Assembly (NCBI GenBank): GCA_037447605.1
Contig: CM074804.1
Coordinates: forward strand, 6,216,565-6,280,564
DNA: 64,000 nt
Source: Zygnema circumcarinatum
Taxonomy: Eukaryota > Streptophyta > Zygnematophyceae > Zygnematales > Zygnemataceae
Direction: 5' to 3'
This document shows, one piece after another, positions 49,725 through 62,337 of the stretch (position 1 is its first letter; every line of letters starts with the position of its first letter). The position numbers and the translations under genes are program-made. Below the pieces are notes generated by a model. That model worked only from the letters and a program-made list of their open reading frames with translations. It was not told the DNA's origin and searched no databases.

Positions 49725-51328
49725 ATGGCGGCACTACGGCTGACAATGGCGCGCCTCGCTGTGACTGCTGCTGCCACCCCGCGGTGCGCGGCTCCTGCGC
49801 AAAGGGGGGGGATGAGCAGGACGGATGTGAAGCAGGTGAGCGCGGGGAGGCGGCTGGAGGGGAGCTGCCATGCAGTGGCGTCGGCTGCAGTGGATACATA
49901 CACGGAGGAGGTGGCCCGGGAGGAAGAGGAATATTACGACGTTCCAGTCCATACTGTGACTGTGCATAACCGGCAGCTAGGGGTCACTCACACATTTCAA
50001 GTGCCTGAGGTGAGAGCAAAAGGTTGGTTGCAACTAAGGTTTGGAAAGGTAGTCTGGCTTGTTGTCATGCTCAGATGGAGGAAATATTCATTTTAAACTA
50101 CTTTTTTTCCTCCGAATGTCTCTTTGTAATTGACAGGATCAATACATTCTGCATACTGGAGAAGATGAAGGCATTTCTTTGCCTTTTGCTTGTCGCCATG
50201 GTGAGCGATTTTTTTCGTCTCTTAGTTCGCTGGCTTTAAGGCTTTTTTATGTTTTAAATTGCTTCTGACTAGGACCCAGTTTAATTTTCACTACGATTAT
50301 TTCGTAGTACTTTTTTTGTATTTTGTCCGCTTGCCTCTACATTATTTGAAAACTTCTGAAAGTGTACTTTCCTGTCTATCAACTAATTCTTACTGAAAAG
50401 ACATATGTGGGAGTTGCAGGCTGCTGTACAGCTTGTGCCGTCCGGGTAAAATCTGGCGAGCTGGTTCAGCCACGAGCATTAGGGATTTCGCCGGAGCTTA
50501 AGGAGCAGGTATGGGAGCGAGCATAGCGCTTGATAGTAAGCGCAAGTGGTTAATACAAGAAAATGGCAAGGGCAATACTTGATTCAGAATACGCTTTTTA
50601 AAATAGCATTGGATTGAATTACTCAATGTTTTGCAAGTTGGTTGAGCCGCTGGCGGCTGCTCACTGAAGATGTGGGAACATTTCGTTTCCCAGGGCTATG
50701 CACTGCTTTGTGTGGGAATTCCCTTGTCCGACTTGGAGGTGGAAACGCAGGATGAAGACGAGGTGAGTTTCGGGAACTGCAAAGAGCCGAAAATCTGTTC
50801 GTTTCAGAAATGTTGACCTCAGTTCTGACGTTTTTGTGACCGTCCACTTTATTGGCAGGTTTATTGGCTGCAATTCGGACGATATTTTGCAAAGGGACCA
50901 GTGGTGAGTGTACACTTTACCGCAAACTATGTCAGGACAACTGAGTCCTCGCTAAGCTGGGGCTTCACTCTGCTGGCCAATATATTACCTAGGAAAAAGG
51001 ACTGGGAACAGATGTTTTGTGAACACTTGCAAACTCAGTTTGCTGTACTTACATATCCTTTTAAAGGAAGCTCTTTATCATTCGTTGCAAGCTGGATATT
51101 CAATATGAATTTATTTCCTTGAACCTTGAGAATTCAGTGCATGAGACAAGACCAGTGACAAGCTTTGCGAAGGGATGTACGGATTGTCTTAGCCCACCAT
51201 GGGAAGTGAACCAGTGGGGGTCATTTGACAGTGCCTCCGAGTTGTTGAAATTGCTACTTTATTGTTGGCTCGTTTCTTTGCAGGACCGGGATGATTACGC
51301 CCTAGAGCTGGCTTTGGCAGATGAGTGA
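49725..51328 (+). CDS. FdC2: Ferredoxin C2-like plastid [2Fe-2S] protein, 6 exons
   Basis: The exons are 49725-50009, 50137-50200, 50420-50508, 50694-50762, 50859-50903 and 51284-51328, giving 198 residues with all phases closed. The first 45 or so residues are Ala/Arg/Thr rich and lack acids, as in a chloroplast transit peptide. The core reads VTVHNRQLGVTHTFQVPE, DQYILHTGEDEGISLPFACR, HGCCTACAVRVKSGELVQP and YALLCVGIPLSDLEVETQDE, ending FGRYFAKGPVDRDDYALELA. The cysteines in CRHGCCTAC plus the later LLC ligate a plant-type [2Fe-2S] cluster. The extended tail after VETQDEDE distinguishes FdC2 from photosynthetic ferredoxin; in plants FdC2 is linked to photosynthesis and pigment synthesis. An in-frame ATG at 49686 is a possible earlier start. 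Confidence 0.96.
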
Positions 51329-52554
51329 GCAGAGGAGGCAGCTCCTTCTTGCTTGCTTCTTGCCATGCACAGCCACATCTTTCGTTGCCCCCAGACTGCT
51401 GCTGCAGCCAGAGGTGGACATCCGCTCCAGTCTCACGAGAAGGCGCTTCAGCTGGAGGAAGTGGAGAAACAACCAGCTATGAGCATGTTTGAATGTCATT
51501 TTCAAAGTTTGATGAGGTCGACCTGCGTAGACGCCGCTGCTGCAATGGGATCAAAGCACGACCATTTGCCGCTCTGTATCTCAAGAGGCATATGGTCGGT
51601 TGTGCGATTTGTGAATTAAGGTGATGCAGCTGATAAAATGCTTAGATGCCAGCTTCGATTTAACTTTGCGATCTCCGTTGTATTTGTTTGGTTTAAGTTT
51701 ATTGCGAAATCGCGGTATGTTTTGCGATTGTTTCAGTGCATAATGCATCCTTTTGATTAACACCTTTGGCTGTACAGCATCTGACACTTCCGTTGTGAAT
51801 ATGTTTTAGCTCCAAACTCATACACCTGAAACCCTTAATTGCAGCAGTACCTTCATGGTTTTGAAGTGCACTCCTGGCTGACAATTTGCCGGCGAAAGGC
51901 TGTAATCGTGGCACTGGAAAATTGCTAGTTAGCCACTAAAGTGCCAGTGTGTCCTCGACGTGGCTGATGTACAAAGTGAACACTTGAGGAGGCCAACAAG
52001 CGAAAAGTCAACAGATTATGAGATCCGACCAGACTGCAGACATAAGCAAATAGTGGTCATTATTCAACCTCGAGTAACCGTACTTGAGTGAGCATTTTGC
52101 TTAAGACTGAATATTCATAAGATTGCAAAAGATGTCATGAGGGGAAATGGTCTGCATATGCACTTGCAGAAACACGCAGTGGCGAGCATAGGCGAGAAAC
52201 CCCACGTTGAGAGGATTCAGGTGGCGACATAGATGCCTGCCGCCTGCATTGGGTAGAATGCAGCAAAAGCCATGGCGGAAGCTGCTCACGGCGAGCGTTG
52301 AAGACACACGCCCAGTGATGTTCTGCTTACCTGTGCACTGCCCCCACATCGCCCCCAGACGGCCTGCAGCACCCGCCCCGCCTTTGCAGCGACAGATGGA
52401 GTGTCCGGCAGCGGCCCGCGACCGCGCGACAAATCGCTTGTTTTGACGCGGCGCCGTCATCCCGCGCTGCCATGGCAAGCGGCTAGCTTGGCCCGGTGGC
52501 GATTGAGAGGTAGGCGAGGAGGCGTAGCCACACAGCAGCTCACTGCGTTTCGCC
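51329..52554. other. Intergenic region between FdC2 and J-protein genes
   Basis: The first part should be the FdC2 3' UTR. From about 52200 the DNA turns GC rich and serves as the likely promoter and 5' UTR of the J-protein gene. Long frames on the minus strand here mirror the GC-rich coding exon and are not supported. Confidence 0.55.
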
Positions 52555-54307
52555 ATGGCCGCCATGTTGGCCGCCATGGCAGAGGTGCCTGCAGTCCTCT
52601 TGCGGGGCCAGATGACCTCTGCGCCAACTCTCTTGCCCCCTCGGCTCCGCTTGAACCCTGTCCACTCGCGCGCCTCTGTGAGGTTCACCTTCAGAGCGCA
52701 GCGGGTGCAGGCGGCCTTGAGCCAAGCGGAGGACTATTACAGTGTGCTGGGCGTCGCTCGCACAGTAGAACATGCAGACCTCAAGAAGGCGTACAGGAAG
52801 CTCGCGTTGCAGGTGCCTTTTGCGTTTTGCTTGTACAAGTTGCTGTTGCTTGTGCACGATGATTGGATATTTTTCCCTTCCCATATTCTTATCAATTTCC
52901 TCTCTGTTTGTTACTTTGATTGGCTTCATTTTTGCTTGCAGTACCATCCTGATGTGAGCTCTGAACCCGATGCGCACGAGAAGTTCGTTCAGCTGACTGC
53001 AGCCTATGAGGTTCGCAGTTCCTGTTCCCTCTGGTTCGTCGGCTTCTGTAATGGCATGTACTGGTGGTTTGGGCCTTCCATTCTGGCAATGCAGACATCT
53101 GCCTAGCTGGAATTCTGGCAACTTTCTGGATTTCTTACCTGCGCGCCTCCTTAAACGCCCTTGTACCGCTTCCTGCAAGTGCTGCAGGTACTTGCAGACG
53201 AAGAGTTGCGACAGTTATATGACAAAGGAGGCTTGGCAGGCCTGACGAGGCAGCCCAAGCATAGTGCCGATGTTGTTTGGGAGACTTGGGACGAGTTCCA
53301 GCCGCACAAGCGTAGGTGAGACGATGGCATGGCTCATGGCGGGCAAGACCACCGCAGTACATGTCAGAGGCTACATGGAAGAGAAGTGAGGCTGGCATAT
53401 GGGGCATCGAACTTGCAGGACACGGAGGGGGGATGCTCGAGAAGCAGCTGCTGCAGGGGGGGGAGGAAACGAACGAGAAGAGGCACAGATGGGGGACGTG
53501 GTCGAATATCCTCTTTCTTCTGCCACCCAGGCCAGCCACAGCGATGGACGAACCAAGGGTAAGTGGTTCCGCCCCCTAAAAGTTAACACCAGAGCTCGTC
53601 TTCTGTGCATTCGGCAATCTGCTAAACAAGGCGCTGTTGCTGTGCAGGTGTAGGCCTGGTGGTTGGTCGCAATCAAGGTAAATAAATGGCACCAACCCTT
53701 AGCCACAAGCTGTTAACATTGAGGCATCCTTTATATGGTGGGCTTAAGAATTGCTCACCGATTCCGAACACTCGTCTCAATTCTATGGTAACTGATAAGC
53801 TGGGCTTTCCGGTTTTGCTGGTGCAGATAGAGGGGATCGGCATAGACTGCCACCAGAGGTGTGTTAGGAAACACTAGAACGCCCCCAAAGCGCCCCAACT
53901 GCAACTGCAATGTCATCAGAACCTGTTACAATGGCTTGACGACTGTGATTGCATGGCATGGCAGAACCTGGAGCTAGTGGAGATAGAGCCTCTCTATTGT
54001 GAGGAGGGGTCACAGGAATGGTGTACGGACACGTTGGAGAGTGCTGCCTTTGCGGCTATATCCCAGCTACGAGTCTTGCGGGCGGTATGTTGATTTTTTC
54101 AGACACACTGCTTTTTCTGCTGGTTAAGTGTTTTTCCCGCAAAAGCATCTCCTTTTTGCCCAGGACCTGTCAATTCAGAGCTCAGAAACTGTCTGAAACT
54201 CTCGCTCGTGGCAGAATTATGACCGGCGAACGGATACATGGCAAGTGTTGGACGACCTCTCTCCTGGATGCGGCAGTCCCATTTACGGGGATGAGCTCAT
54301 CGTTTAA
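52555..54307 (+). CDS. Plastid-like J-domain (DnaJ) protein, 8 exons
   Basis: The exons are 52555-52812, 52942-53010, 53188-53315, 53419-53558, 53648-53677, 53827-53858, 53965-54084 and 54215-54307, giving 289 residues in phase. A 60-residue leader rich in Ala/Arg/Leu/Ser suggests an organellar transit peptide. The J domain follows: EDYYSVLGVARTVEHADLKK, YRKLALQYHPDVSSEP (with the HPD motif that stimulates Hsp70 ATPase), FVQLTAAYEVLADEELRQLY. After it comes WETWDEFQPHKR, then EEAQMGDVVEYPLSS, NLELVEIEPLYCEEGSQEWC and a terminus GSPIYGDELIV. No zinc-finger or ferredoxin domain is visible, so this is a class C J protein with a plant-specific C-terminal part of unknown role. The start is the second-position ATG in a CCGCC-like context giving the transit peptide. 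Confidence 0.9.
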
Positions 54308-55285
54308 TGAGAAGCTGCAGATTGGTGCGGGTCTCAATCTGGTGCTCGGGAGGTGGTAGTGAATTATCAAAATGTTACCGCGGCTGGATAATGTAAGAGC
54401 AAGTAGGTGTGTGAGCGACTTAATCTGCTTAGCAGCCTGCTAGATGTAACCATTTGAAGCATTTTTGTAGGTGCAGTGCAGATGCACAGGAATGTACAAC
54501 TCGCCGTATTTCTGCGTAGTGTTCATCATTCGTTACACGGGTGCCTTCATGTGCAGCCAGCTCTTTTCGAGATAAGCATCCACAGTCCAGCGACGATAAT
54601 TCCTTTTCCTGCTAGAGACGAGCCAGTCAAGATTTTGTATGTCTGCCACCAGGCGACGCTAGTTTAGGCAACCACTTACAATTTAAATCAAGCTCAGTAC
54701 ATGTTTTGAAACGTAGTATGGTAGAGAATGTATTGTTGACCACACTACGACCAAAGAAGCAAAGAAAAACGCGAAGGAAGCGAGCAACGAGGTTAAAAGG
54801 ATTCACTTGAATGTGGATTTCCCCAGAAGGGGGATACGTGAGGGGAATGACTACGCGTTGCCTGTAGTTTCGCAATTAGATGTTTCTCGTGGTTTCACCC
54901 TTTATTATGGACTTCTGTGAACTGAATTCCCCATCTATGGCTGCCACTGGGGGTACAGGTAACTCTTTTAATTGACTTATTTTCGTTTCTTTATATGGAG
55001 CTCCGTTTAGAGCATACAGTCAGTAACTGCAAACCGTGTCTACGGCGACTCTCGCAGCATTCCGAGTATTACAGGTGATGCAGCGGCCTCTGCTCAGTTT
55101 CACAGCTGGAAGCCCGGGCAGGATGTCGGTCTACCGTTGGCGTTCTTAGCAATAGTTCGTTGTAGCTGTTTCTCATTTTGCTCTGAAGGTGAGGCATCGT
55201 TCGGTCACAAATGAGCTTCAACAGTTGACACCAGACACATCCTACGGGCATGCACACACGAAAGTGGATTACCAAAGAATTGAAC
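54308..55285. other. Region without supported gene after J-protein gene
   Basis: This probably contains the J-protein 3' UTR. Short frames on both strands show no domain. Nothing else is seen. Confidence 0.5.
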
Positions 55286-55791
55286 TCAGTACAAAAATAT
55301 TTTGCAGTCCGTAAAGCAGCACGAGCCTCCACCGCTGATGTAACCATCGTCGCTGAGGTAAGATTTTGAGGTGGTTCGTAATGAGCAAAATATCGCGTGG
55401 ACTTTCCTTGTGTACGAAATCTTTATTCATTTGTGTCCTCAATCACCTCGTGTCTGGCGTACATTTTCTGACTGGCAGCCTGAGTGTGAGACGATTCGTT
55501 TTTCTTGACCTCCACTCGCTCGCCTGGACATCCACCGGAACTGTGATATTCACCTGCAGTCATTCACGTGCATCCAGCGGACCAACTGCGACATCAAATC
55601 GAAAACGAAAAGTTAAAATGTCACTTGCTGTCTCGAACGGTCCAAGCGGAATGACCAGATGCCATAGAAATATGCACTCAACCCCATTTCCTGCTCTCAG
55701 GGTCACACTCCCGAACTGTGATCACAAAAAGCAAACGAAGATACGTACCATAAAGAATGTCTATGAACTTTTCGTCATGCTCGAATGCCAT
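55286..55791 (-). CDS. Tentative small three-exon gene, function unknown
   Basis: On the minus strand, exons 55791-55749, 55540-55447 and 55352-55286 join in phase through two GT-AG introns to give 67 residues. The protein begins MAFEHDEKFIDILY, continues with VPVDVQASEWRSRKTNRLTL, and ends GGGSCCFTDCKIFLY. A second acceptor would give the longer NITVPVDVQ reading but does not keep phase. I recognise no family. The residue mix looks protein-like and the ends of the introns are canonical, but the product is short and a chance join is possible. It would be divergent from ZPR1, about 280 bp away. Confidence 0.3.
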
Positions 55792-56074
55792 TTGCCATGA
55801 AGAAAATGCCCAACCCAAAATACGAGACTTTCCTTACAGTTGATGGCGACTGATGAGTTTGAAAAAGCGCGCCGATCGTCACGAGATGCACCGCTCGATG
55901 ACTGCCTGCGGGCCTTCGCGCTGCCCCTGACTGTTCACTTCCGGCTCTGCAGCTGGCGGCCGCGCCAGACGCTCGCTCGTTCTCGAGGGAGGCGTTCGCA
56001 ATTCAGCGTCTCTTTCCAGGTGCACTGTGCGGCGAAGACAGCAGAAGGGAGGTGTAGCACAGTATCTGTGAGAT
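55792..56074. promoter_or_regulatory. GC-rich upstream region of ZPR1
   Basis: The sequence from about 55860 is CpG rich and leads into the ZPR1 start codon. It is the likely promoter and 5' UTR. A plus-strand open frame from 55840 runs past the ZPR1 start in another frame and has no recognisable content. Confidence 0.45.
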
Positions 56075-59000
56075 ATGGCGCCGGGCCAAGTGTTGGAGGC
56101 GCCACCAGAAGCAGCAGTGTCTATGGAGGATGCCAAGGATAGGAGAGGCGCGGCCGCGCCGGGAGGGGATGAAGCCGAGGTTCAAGCAATTCCTAGTCTC
56201 TGCATGGCGTGCGGCGAGGAGGTCTGTGTGAACCTAGTCATTATTGCTTAATTCCTTCCCCTTTTCCAGGAAGACCCCACGAGGACTTTTTGGTTTTTGG
56301 TTTTTGTCTTGTTTGGGCAGCTGCACTCTTTACGCTTCCAGTTGCGGTCTTCTACTTTTCAAATATTTGCATTTAAACATGTCACGTGGCGGGGGGAAAC
56401 AGGGACTTACTCGGCTAATGTTTACCGTGGTGCCTCATTTTCGAGAGGTGTTTATTCCTCCCTCGTGATGTTTTTATAACCATCTTTTTTTGCATGCACC
56501 GAAAACGTGGTAAAGCGTTTGGAGGAAGCTGGGTAAGAATTGAAAAATGGCAGAGGCGGCTACCTGATTTAGCTAACATGTTTGGGAAAGGCCTTCGGGG
56601 CTATCACCACCTTCCTACTCGTAACAGCATTAACTCGTTTTATCCATGATTGTGTCTTCAGCTGGTGCTCATGGCCTTCGAGTGTCCCCATTGCAACGAG
56701 AGGTAACTCTTTGCATTCCTGTCGTTGTTCCTCCGAGCCTAGCGTTATTTCTCTACTGCCCAGAACTGCCAGATTGCGGGTTTGAGTCAATCTTCTGACG
56801 AACTTTGCCTCTTGCAGAAACAACGAGGTGCAGTTTGCAGGGCAATTGCAGCCACGAGGTTGCCGACTTAGTCTTACTGTTCCGGAAGGTAACCCTGAGG
56901 CAAGTTTTTGGATCTCTTCTTCATGGCTGAGGACGTCTTTTCATATCAGATTTTTATGGACCTAATTTACCAGATTGTTTGGTTCAGTTATGAATATGCA
57001 GAGTGTTTCTTTTTTTATCCTGGTTTGTGATGTCGTGTGGGAGGGAAACGGACTGAAGCTTCGGAGAACCCTGGGCTGTTCTTTGGTTGGAGCAGGTGCT
57101 GAACAGGCAGGTGGTGAAGTCCGATAGTGCGACCCTCCTGGTAAGTGGTGGGATTTAAAGATTGGACAGGAAGAAGAACCCTGTTGGTTCTTTATAATGC
57201 CATAAATGTTTAAGCCCAAAGCTTTCAACATGGCTGTCGTCTTTGTAGAGTAAACATATCGCATTGATTCAAGCACGTTCTTGTGAACAAAATATTGTCC
57301 CCTCCCGCTCGCGTATCAGTTGGAGAGTTTCATTGATGTCAGACGTCCATTTGTTTCACTTTTTGACTCGAAGGACTTGCAATTACGCAGTCGGGTAGCC
57401 GCTGAAACTTTGTCGTTGTAATAATCACACTTCAATGTACTTCAAGTTTAAGGTTCAAGCACAAGGACATGGGTGTATTAACTAATAGTTATCTATGACC
57501 AGGACACATCTACAACAGGAAGATAGTCGTTTTTGCACTTGTCCATGGATGAGATGTCAGTGCCTGGTGCAACGAAGATGATGAAACAGCCAAATTTGCC
57601 TACATTTGAGAAAGTCAGGTTTTGAGCCAGAACTTGACGCACGTTCCAATTAACGTTCACCTGAGTTATAATTTGTTTTAACGCTGATAACCGTCAGACT
57701 CCAGTGCGCTTGTATGGTCTCCGCCGAAACATTATCAGTCATAGTTATTGCGTGTCTTTGGCCAAATATTTTGTGGAGTCCTCTGGGCTATGTATCTGGT
57801 TGAGTTATATATTTTTCCTAAACTGTGCATGACGCAGATCCCGGAATTGGAGTTCGAAGTACCGCCAGAGTCGCAAAGGGGCTCCCTGAGCACTGTGAGT
57901 CCTGATAGGTTGGGCGTTGCTACCATTGTACAGTCAGCACTATTCTCAGTTGGAGAGAAGTGCGAGTCTTGTGGCAGTAATAGTGGTGAATGGTGTGAGG
58001 TTATGACAGGTTGAAGGAATGCTGAGTCGCGCCGCAAGCGACTTACGGCTGCTGCAGGACGAGCGTAAGGTATTCTTAACTGTTCATCGGTAGTATAACG
58101 AAAGCGCGTTGTGGAGCTTACATCATTTTGGCTTTCTTGTGGACGAGCGTCGAGATGCGACCTGTGCACTGTTGCTCACAAGATGCTGGATGAGGGACGC
58201 TGCGTTGTTGCAGAGGGTGAACCCAGAGATGGCGGAAGCTCTAGATGTTTTTTTGGAAAAGCTTGAAGCTTGTGCGCATGGTGCAAGCACTTTCACAGTT
58301 GTCCTGGACGACCCTGCTGGCAACAGCTTCATTCAAAACCCGTAAGAGCCACATAGTTATCCTATCTATATATATATGATAACTATATATATCCTGTTCA
58401 TCCTGTGCACTTGCAATGTATGCCATTATATGTTGCCTGCTGGGTTGTGTATGCAGGCATGCTCCTGAAGCGGACCCCTTGTTGACCTCAATACATTATG
58501 AGCGTACACCAGGACAAAATGAAGCCATGGGCTATTTAGCTGGGCCGGAAGCAACAGGAGCACAGGCTGGCGGGCAGTCGGGCAATTCAACTAGTTTTCC
58601 TTCATCCCTGGAAGAGCTGCCCGGGCACACCTCGAATGTCCGAATCGGTGCTCCAGCTTTGGTGGCTGCAAAACAATCCATTGCAGAGGCCAGTGGAGAA
58701 CACGCGGACGCACTTCTCAAGTACACGGCACCGGAAGAGGTGCGACATTTCTGCCATGTGAATTTATAGGAGCGGGAGTCGACAGTGAGAGGTAGGAATG
58801 ATTGGATGACGATGTAAATTGGTGAGGAGAAAAGGCGATGAGAGGCATTGGCATTAATCGCGGGATTCGCTAATTACTTGCTCTAGTGTGTACTATACAT
58901 AAATGGAGCTTGGAAATGCCATATTTGCAGGTGATGATATTTCCAGGGCACTGCGGGGCATGCGGAGTTGCCGTGGAGCAGCGAATGTTTGTTACAAGTA

Positions 59001-60444
59001 TGTCATTCCCGCCAAGCACAGTTGGGCTCTCCTGGTGGCAGCATATACCTAGATCAGTGAAGCTAGAGCCTCAGCAGCGAAACTAGGGACCCACTTTAAC
59101 TAATATCCCTGCGGCTTGGACAGATATTCCTTACTTCAAGGAAGTCATCCTTATGGCTTGCGCATGTGATGTGTGCGGCTGGAGAAGCTCGGAGGTGAGG
59201 CACTTGGAGACCAGGCAGCAGTGTTCAGGTTTATGGGTCAGCAGGGCCTACGTCTGACATGTTGAGTGAGGGGATGGGAAAGCAGCTTAAGGGAGGGGGG
59301 AGCGTGCCACTTAAAGGCCGGAGGATGACGTTGCGTGTGAAGACAAAGCGAGACCTGAGTCGAGACGTTATCAAGGTGCGTGAAAGTGGTTTTTTGGGGC
59401 TTCCGTGTACGTTTCTTGATTTTGTGCACCCTTCAAGTCCTTGAGATGGAAGGCCATATTGTTTTCATGCTTTAAGAGGTGTAAACGAAATGATTAACCT
59501 CTATTACACATGTAGATAACCCGTGGTTGTTATCGGTAGATGCTTCTCAGTCGGACACCGCCAGTGTGGTGATTCCGGAGGTCGAACTTGAACTAACAGC
59601 TGGCACACTTGGAGGCCGCGTGACTACTGTGGAGGGTCTTGTCTGCGACATCCGTGATAGTGGGTTCCTCTGCCCTGCAAGCTTGCTACCCAGGGCAATT
59701 GAAGACTTCACTAAATGCACTGAACTTCATCTGATGGCAAGCAGCAAATAGCCACATCCAAGTTCAAAGCTCTCAAGAAAGCGAATACATATCAGCTGAG
59801 GAGAAACGGGCTGAAATTTGTGTCGCAGGTTTGCAACGAGTGCAGAGCTTCAATATTGGAGATAGTGCTACTGCATCTGACCGAGTCACATGGCACGCTT
59901 TCCAGAAGAGGCTCAGCGTGGTAAGTTTTGACACAGTACATCTTGGCGCGATCTGGCAGCTTTGATACTACCTTTCCTGACACATGGTTGAATGGGCGTC
60001 AAGCAGCTTCTGGAGCTTGAGGAGGAGTGGACGATCATCCTCGATGATGCCATGGCCAACTCATTCATTGCACCGATGACTGAGTCACCGAAAGATGACC
60101 TTCAGCTTGTTTGTGAGTTCTGCATTGCCTCGACCTTCGGGGGGGTCCTGTGATGCGCGCGTGCCTTGTTTCTGGTGTTTGATGTTTCTAAAAGGGTATG
60201 ATCATGCCAGCTGTGTGTCGTTTTAGAGGTGCGTGTAACGTCCACTTTTAACGTTCTTATTCGTTTTGGGTATTCAGCCATATGTTTGCGTCTATTCCGC
60301 AGGTGGGCATGCTCACAACACTGTTCTATGTTTCTTTGGATGTTTGCAGCCGAAGAGTATGAAAGGACGTGGGAGCAGGATGAAGAGTTGGGCCTGCATG
60401 ACATCAACACCGAGGCTCCATCGGAGACTGCTGGATTGCAATAG
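56075..60444 (+). CDS. ZPR1: ZPR1 zinc-finger protein, 16 exons
   Basis: The exons are 56075-56221, 56403-56447, 56662-56702, 56818-56899, 57096-57140, 57838-57894, 58010-58069, 58214-58341, 58457-58739, 58931-58997, 59124-59194, 59286-59375, 59551-59659, 59829-59920, 60007-60112 and 60350-60444, giving 505 residues in phase. Two copies of the ZPR1 module are present. Copy one has CMACGEE then LVLMAFECPHCNERNNEVQF. Copy two has HCGACGV then FKEVILMACACDVCGWRSSE and LKTKRDLSRDV-like RVKTKRDLSRDVIK. Each holds a C4 zinc finger plus beta barrel (VLDDPAGNSFIQN and ILDDAMANSFI). ZPR1 is a conserved eukaryotic protein that acts as a chaperone for folding of translation elongation factor eEF1A. Intron 4 must use a GC donor to keep frame. 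Confidence 0.95.
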
Positions 60445-61002
60445 TGAACGAGGGAAGGAGCGACCCCCTTTTGTCTCTTGAGAGATCCAACTCATTGAGC
60501 AGGAGTTCCTTTTAAAAGAGTCTAGGATTGGACCTGAATGGGCGTTTTTTGAAGAACAAGAGTTGGACAGAAGCTACTAACGATTTATAGAATGCAGCGA
60601 TAGCTGACGTTTCTGTCTTATAGTTTCCAGTGAAGAAGCATTCCACACAGAAGTTAAAGAGTTCATTACTTTCGATCAGGATTCTCCATGTAACAGTCAA
60701 TATTCAAGCTCAGTTTTGGACTTGCCTTTGTGTTGCCACAACGTACCTCGTCGTATGTTCGTTTTAAGCAGCCTTTCGAACTACATGTTTTCGATAGTCT
60801 AATAATCGTTAATTAAAGGAGAATTACATCAAAATCTTCCGAGAGTCGAGACCCATATTTTCTAATCTGGCTACACAACATAGCCCTGCTGTCACGCGGT
60901 GCCTGGTGCACCACCTCTAAAGTAAGATAAGATCCCTAGAAGATAAATTGTTTGAGGTTTTTAGATCTATAAGTCGAGGAGTTCACTCTCGCAACGGAGA
61001 GT
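60445..61002. other. ZPR1 downstream region
   Basis: The presumed ZPR1 3' UTR is followed by AT-rich DNA. No supported gene is seen. Confidence 0.55.
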
Positions 61003-61430
61003 CTAGAGTGGGGCAAAGAATGAAAAAGAGCGCGACATAGGAAAGAGAAGAGGTGAGGGCATAAAGCAGGGAAGAAAGATAAGGAGCGAGAGAGGGGGAG
61101 GGCTCCTAAGAAAACAGGGAAAGAGGGAGAGGGAGAAGGGGACAGAGAGAGAGGGAGAGAGAGAGAGAGAAAGAGAAAGAGAAGGGGGAGGCTGCCGAGA
61201 AAGACCGCATGAGCAAGGGGGGGCTAAGGGGAAGAGAAAAATGAGGAATGGGAAGAGGAGGGAGGGAGAGAGGAGAAGGGGACAGAAAAAGGGAAGGGGG
61301 AAGGGGCGAAGGGCAGAGGGAGAGGGAGGGCTAACAAGAATGACAGAAAAAAAGTGGATGAAAGGCGGGGTAGAGAGGGGAATTGAGAAGAGAGGAAGAG
61401 TGGAAGCGAGAGAGGATTTTTTAGCATGTA
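61003..61430 (+). repeat. Purine-rich (GA/GGA) low-complexity tract
   Basis: More than 400 bp are almost entirely G and A on the plus strand, with GAGAGA and GGGAGAGG units. The minus strand shows a long Leu/Ser/Pro frame that is a by-product of this composition. Confidence 0.9.
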
Positions 61431-61440
61431 ACGTCATCAT

Positions 61441-61470
61441 GGATGGATGGATGGATGGATGGATGGATGG
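61441..61470 (+). repeat. GGAT tetranucleotide microsatellite
   Basis: About seven and a half perfect GGAT units follow the purine tract. Confidence 0.95.
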
Positions 61471-62337
61471 AGGCGTACCTGCGGCAACGGTAGTGTGTGA
61501 GCGTCCGTCCTCCTCGGCTCCGCAAGGAGGGTCGCAGGCAGGCGGCGGCAGGCAGGCGGCGTCAGGCAGGCGCCCTCTCTCAGGCTCGGGCGGGCGGGCG
61601 GGCGGCAGGACGCGGTGCGAGTGGGCGCAGTAGGACACGGCTGTTAGTGGCGGCGGCGATGGGGGGGGGGGCGGGGCCCGCCCGGGCGGGCGGCCGGGCG
61701 TGACGCGGCGCTGACGCCATTTTTCGTCATTCAGCCGTTCGTAACCCTTTGTCGGAACCTGTTTTGGTTGCAAAAAAAATCGTGCGAAAAAAGACGTTTT
61801 TAGCACGATCCGAAGGGCGTTTTTAGTACAGTAGCCCCCCCAATATTTTCGCCCCTATTAGGGGAGTCAGACCTTGACCATCGCTTACGAAATTCCCGAA
61901 TTCCTAAAAGTAACTTCTTTCGTGTACGAATTCCGGGTCGGGGTCCGCGGCTCCGCCGAGCCCAGCCGTACCGAAATGCGTACCTAGCCAATGCAGTAGG
62001 ACCCCATCATATTTTCCACCTCCAAAAGTGCGTCACCAATAAATTCGCACCAATTTTGCTGAAACCACTTTTTTGTACGGTAACTTTGTGTTAGCCGTAC
62101 TATTCGTACTAGCTGTACAGTCGGGGGTCCTCGTATTTACCGCCCTGAGGAGTGCGTCCCCAAGAATTTCGCCCCGATTTTGCCGAAACCACCTTTTGTA
62201 CGGTAACTTCGTGTTACCGTACTGTCCGTACTATTCGTACTAGCCGTACTGTCCGTTACGGGCTTACGCAAAACTCACCTAATCTCCCCGCACGTGCCGC
62301 CGTAAGAGGCGCTCGCTCTTCTCCCAAACTTCTTCTT

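Noticed and set aside
52101-53178. Minus-strand frames of 195 and 212 codons over the J-protein start
   Set aside because: They mirror the GC-rich transit-peptide exon and cross its introns without domains.
61003-61806. 267-codon Pro/Ser/Leu-rich minus-strand frame
   Set aside because: Low-complexity purine tract and GGAT repeat on the opposite strand account for it.
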